From NCBI GenBank assembly GCA_036263155.1, contig DATAHN010000083.1, positions 1 to 17,135 on the forward strand: 17,135 nucleotides of DNA, written 5' to 3'. This DNA is from DASUBN01 sp036263155 (GTDB lineage Bacteria > Pseudomonadota > Gammaproteobacteria > Natronospirales > REEB76). Both the position numbers and the translations under genes were made by a program. Under the pieces are notes generated by a model. That model was given only the letters and a program-made list of their open reading frames with translations, was not told where the DNA came from and did no database searches. Position 1 is the stretch's first letter; each line of letters starts with the position of its first letter. Positions 15,374-17,135 of this stretch are shown here, piece after piece.

Positions 15374-15387
15374 ATGATCCAGGTCAA
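15374..15387 (+). promoter_or_regulatory. FNR/ANR/DNR-like box between the porin gene and nirK
   Basis: ATGATCCAGGTCAA on the plus strand; its reverse complement TTGACCTGGATCAT is identical at 13 of 14 bases to the box before the usp-cyd run. It matches TTGAT-N4-ATCAA at 8 of 10. For nirK, the class II -10 position falls on CATCAT (15410-15415, 4 of 6 to TATAAT), with start near 15422 and ATG at 15451. For the porin gene, the same spacing on the minus strand gives TAGGCT (15351-15346, 3 of 6). One box may therefore serve both directions. NirK genes are commonly controlled by FNR/DNR/NnrR proteins. Confidence 0.68.
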
Positions 15388-15450
15388 GGTGCCCAGGGTC
15401 CCGCACCGGCATCATGGCCCCACTCAAGAACACCGTTGGGAGCCAACACC

Positions 15451-16854
15451 ATGAGAACCTTCCGTCCCGCCGCCGCCTGGAGCGCCGTCCTGCTGGGCCT
15501 GTCCCTGCTGGCCGCCGCTCCGCTGGCGCAGGCCGCCAAGAGCAACCTGCCCAAGTCGTCGGTCACCTACCACCCCGACGTGCGCTTCACCTTCCGCACC
15601 AACATCGGTCCCAAGGGCATGACCTTCGTCGGCGTCGGCAACGGCATCGACGGCGTGGACAATCCCACGCTGCAGGTCGACGAAGGCGCCGTGGTGCAGA
15701 TCACCCTCATCGACGGCGACGGCGCCGAGCACAACATCGCGGTCCCCGACTTCGGCGCTTCCTCCGACCACGTGGTGGCCAAGGACGCGAGCACCGTGAT
15801 CGTGTTCCGCGCCGACAAGAGCGGCACCTTCGAGTACTACTGCGAACTGCCCGGCCACCGCCAGGCGGGCATGGTGGGCAAGCTGGTGGTGGGCACCGCC
15901 GCCGCTCCTCAGGTCGAGGCGACCGACATCACTCTCGATCCCGCCGCCGTGCCTGCGCCCATCGGCAAGCGCGACCCGCAGAAGGTGCGCGTGGACCTCA
16001 CCACCGTGGAGGTCCGCGGCCGCCTCGCCGACGGCACCACCTACAACTTCTGGACCTTCAACGGCAAGGTCCCCGGCCCCATGCTGCGCGTCCGCGAGGG
16101 CGACACCGTGGAGCTGCACCTCAAGAACGAGGCTTCCAGCCGCATGATCCACTCGGTGGACCTGCACGCGGTGCTCGGCCCCGGCGGCGGCGCCGCGGTG
16201 CTGCAGGTGCCGCCCGGCCAGGAGAAGTCCATCACGTTCAAGGCTGCGCTGCCGGGCCTCTACGTGTACCACTGCGCCACGCCCATGGTCGCCAACCACA
16301 TCGCCAACGGCATGTACGGCATGATCCTGGTGGAGCCGGCTGCGGGCTTGCCCAAGGTGGACCACGAGTTCTACGTGATGCAGGGCGAGATCTACACCAC
16401 CGGCGCCTTCGGCAAGCACGGCGACCAGGAGTTCGACGTGCAGAAGCTCCTGGACGAGAAGCCCGAGTACTTCGTGCTCAACGGCGCGGTGGGCGCCCTC
16501 ACCAAGTACCACCCGCTGCACTCGAAGGTGGGCGACACCGTGCGCATCTACTTCGGCGTCGGCGGCCCGAACTTCACGTCTTCCTTCCACGTGATCGGCG
16601 AGATCTTCGACCATGTGTACAATATGGCCTCGCTGGTCTCGCCGCCGACCGACGACGTGCAGACCGTGAGCGTGCCGCCGGGCGGCGCCACCGTGGTGGA
16701 CTTCCGCACCCAGGTGCCGGGCCGCTACATGCTGGTGGACCACGCCCTCTCGCGCATGGAGCGCGGGCTCATGGGCTTCCTGATGGTGGACGGCCAGGAC
16801 AACCCGGACCTCTACCACACCGACTACCAGCCGGATCCCCATTCCGGCCATTGA
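15451..16854 (+). CDS. nirK: Copper-containing nitrite reductase with extra N-terminal cupredoxin domain
   Basis: A 467-residue periplasmic enzyme that reduces nitrite to nitric oxide. Signal peptide 1-28 (AQA|AKSN). An extra cupredoxin domain (about 40-150) has a complete type 1 copper site: His94, Cys131, His136, Met141. The two-domain core follows. Type 1 copper ligands are His234, Cys275, His283, Met288; type 2 copper ligands His239, His274, His431; catalytic pair Asp237 and His380. SSFHVIGEIFDHVY matches the AniA-type (class II) branch. An N-terminal blue-copper domain is known from the Hyphomicrobium denitrificans enzyme; here it could accept electrons or form part of the oligomer. ATG 15451 has GGGAG eight bases upstream. 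It stands behind an FNR-like box, with a strong hairpin after its stop. Confidence 0.95.
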   Translation: MRTFRPAAAWSAVLLGLSLLAAAPLAQAAKSNLPKSSVTYHPDVRFTFRTNIGPKGMTFVGVGNGIDGVDNPTLQVDEGAVVQITLIDGDGAEHNIAVPDFGASSDHVVAKDASTVIVFRADKSGTFEYYCELPGHRQAGMVGKLVVGTAAAPQVEATDITLDPAAVPAPIGKRDPQKVRVDLTTVEVRGRLADGTTYNFWTFNGKVPGPMLRVREGDTVELHLKNEASSRMIHSVDLHAVLGPGGGAAVLQVPPGQEKSITFKAALPGLYVYHCATPMVANHIANGMYGMILVEPAAGLPKVDHEFYVMQGEIYTTGAFGKHGDQEFDVQKLLDEKPEYFVLNGAVGALTKYHPLHSKVGDTVRIYFGVGGPNFTSSFHVIGEIFDHVYNMASLVSPPTDDVQTVSVPPGGATVVDFRTQVPGRYMLVDHALSRMERGLMGFLMVDGQDNPDLYHTDYQPDPHSGH

Positions 16855-16863
16855 CCGGATCGG

Positions 16864-16891
16864 CCGCCGGGTGCCACGGGGCACCCGGTGG
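16864..16891 (+). terminator. Strong hairpin after nirK
   Basis: A perfect 9-bp stem CCGGGTGCC / GGCACCCGG (16867-16875 and 16880-16888) with an ACGG loop, extendable by a G-T and two C-G pairs. It begins ten bases after the nirK stop codon. No T-run follows, so it may be a factor-independent terminator of low efficiency or a 3' stabiliser; leaky read-through into the next gene is possible. Confidence 0.55.
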
Positions 16892-16932
16892 ATCGGGAAT
16901 ACGCCGTCATCTGAACTAGTAACGAATCAAGA

Positions 16933-17135
16933 ATGCGCATCTTCCTCAAGCTCTCCCTCGCCCTCCTCGCCCTCGTCCCCACTCTCGCCCTCGCCTGTGC
17001 CTGCGGCTGCGGCGTGTTCACGGTCGGCACCAGCGCGCTCCTGCCCAACGGCACCGGCGGCAACCTGTTCCTGGAATACGGCTACCTGGACCAGGACCAG
17101 AACTGGAGCGGCACCTCCTCGGCGCCGGCGGCGGA
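16933..17135 (+). CDS. Exported protein with CACGCG mature N-terminus, N-terminal part (runs off the window)
   Basis: An open frame from ATG 16933 to the window end gives 67 residues: signal peptide MRIFLKLSLALLALVPTLAL followed by A|CACGCGVFTVGTSALLPNGT and GGNLFLEYGYLDQDQNWSGT. Cleavage after ALA would leave three cysteines in C-A-C-G-C-G at the very N-terminus of the mature protein. Lipidation at the first Cys is possible but the lipobox (ALAC) is atypical. I recall unnamed, probably outer-membrane barrel-type proteins with this start; the aromatic strand-like FLEYGYLDQ fits. Function unknown. There is no good ribosome site before the ATG. It follows nirK by 78 bases, after a hairpin, so it may be read partly from the nirK promoter. 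Confidence 0.7.
   Translation, partial: MRIFLKLSLALLALVPTLALACACGCGVFTVGTSALLPNGTGGNLFLEYGYLDQDQNWSGTSSAPAA

Noticed and set aside
15287..15433. A 49-residue N-terminal extension of the porin
   Set aside because: The extension is not signal-like, covers the FNR-like box, and a strong GAGGAG site lies just before ATG 15286.
15424..16884. Long open frame (486 codons) on the minus strand opposite nirK
   Set aside because: Low-complexity His/Val/Ala/Gly-rich translation mirroring a plainly real nirK gene.
1..17135. Mobile elements, CRISPR arrays, tRNA or rRNA genes
   Set aside because: No transposase-like frames, spaced repeats or tRNA-like folds were noticed; gene content and composition look uniform by eye.

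Overview
This is a GC-rich, gene-dense bacterial chromosome segment with no mobile elements, RNA genes or CRISPR. Gene content (long-Q-loop CydAB with CydX and a CydP-like peptide, a UspE-like tandem Usp protein, a Pat/PatZ-type fusion, an AniA-type NirK) points to a gammaproteobacterium, or less likely a betaproteobacterium, that lives at low oxygen and reduces nitrite. The species cannot be named from the sequence.

Left part (1-7623), all on the minus strand. Read in the direction of transcription it holds: a 896-residue NDP-forming acyl-CoA synthetase fused to a GNAT acetyltransferase; then a tightly packed run of CBS-pair protein, flavodoxin-like protein, MacA-like membrane fusion protein, MacB-like ATPase, MacB-like permease, small Cys-rich lipoprotein, and the N-terminal end of a DeoA-type thymidine/AMP phosphorylase that runs out of the window. 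Junctions from CBS to permease are 1-4 base overlaps or a 1-base gap, so they look like one transcript.

Middle part (7763-14178), all on the plus strand. It is an eight-gene operon-like run: UspE-like protein, an outer-membrane beta-barrel-like protein carrying an N-terminal CxxCH haem motif, a CydP-like peptide, CydA, CydB, CydX (only 50 residues), a four-helix membrane protein, and a coiled-coil/membrane/cysteine-motif protein of unknown function. It closes with a perfect 10-bp hairpin at 14180-14203, shared with a convergent porin gene.

Right part (14216-17135): a porin on the minus strand, divergent from a copper nitrite reductase (NirK) that has an extra N-terminal cupredoxin domain, followed by a strong hairpin and the start of an exported protein with a CACGCG mature N-terminus.

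The thread that joins the three blocks is regulatory. Three intergenic 14-mers at 4919-4932, 7690-7703 and 15374-15387 match the FNR/ANR/DNR box TTGAT-N4-ATCAA at 8 of 10 positions each. Two of them differ from each other at a single base. Each lies before a different transcript: the CBS-MacAB run, the cyd run and nirK (possibly also the porin). In each case a -10-like hexamer with A at position 2 and T at position 6 sits at the spacing expected for activation from about -41.5. My reading is an oxygen- or NO-responsive island combining high-affinity oxygen respiration, nitrite reduction, envelope export and stress proteins. The least explained members are the haem-barrel protein within the cyd run, the two unknown proteins after CydX, and the CACGCG protein after NirK.
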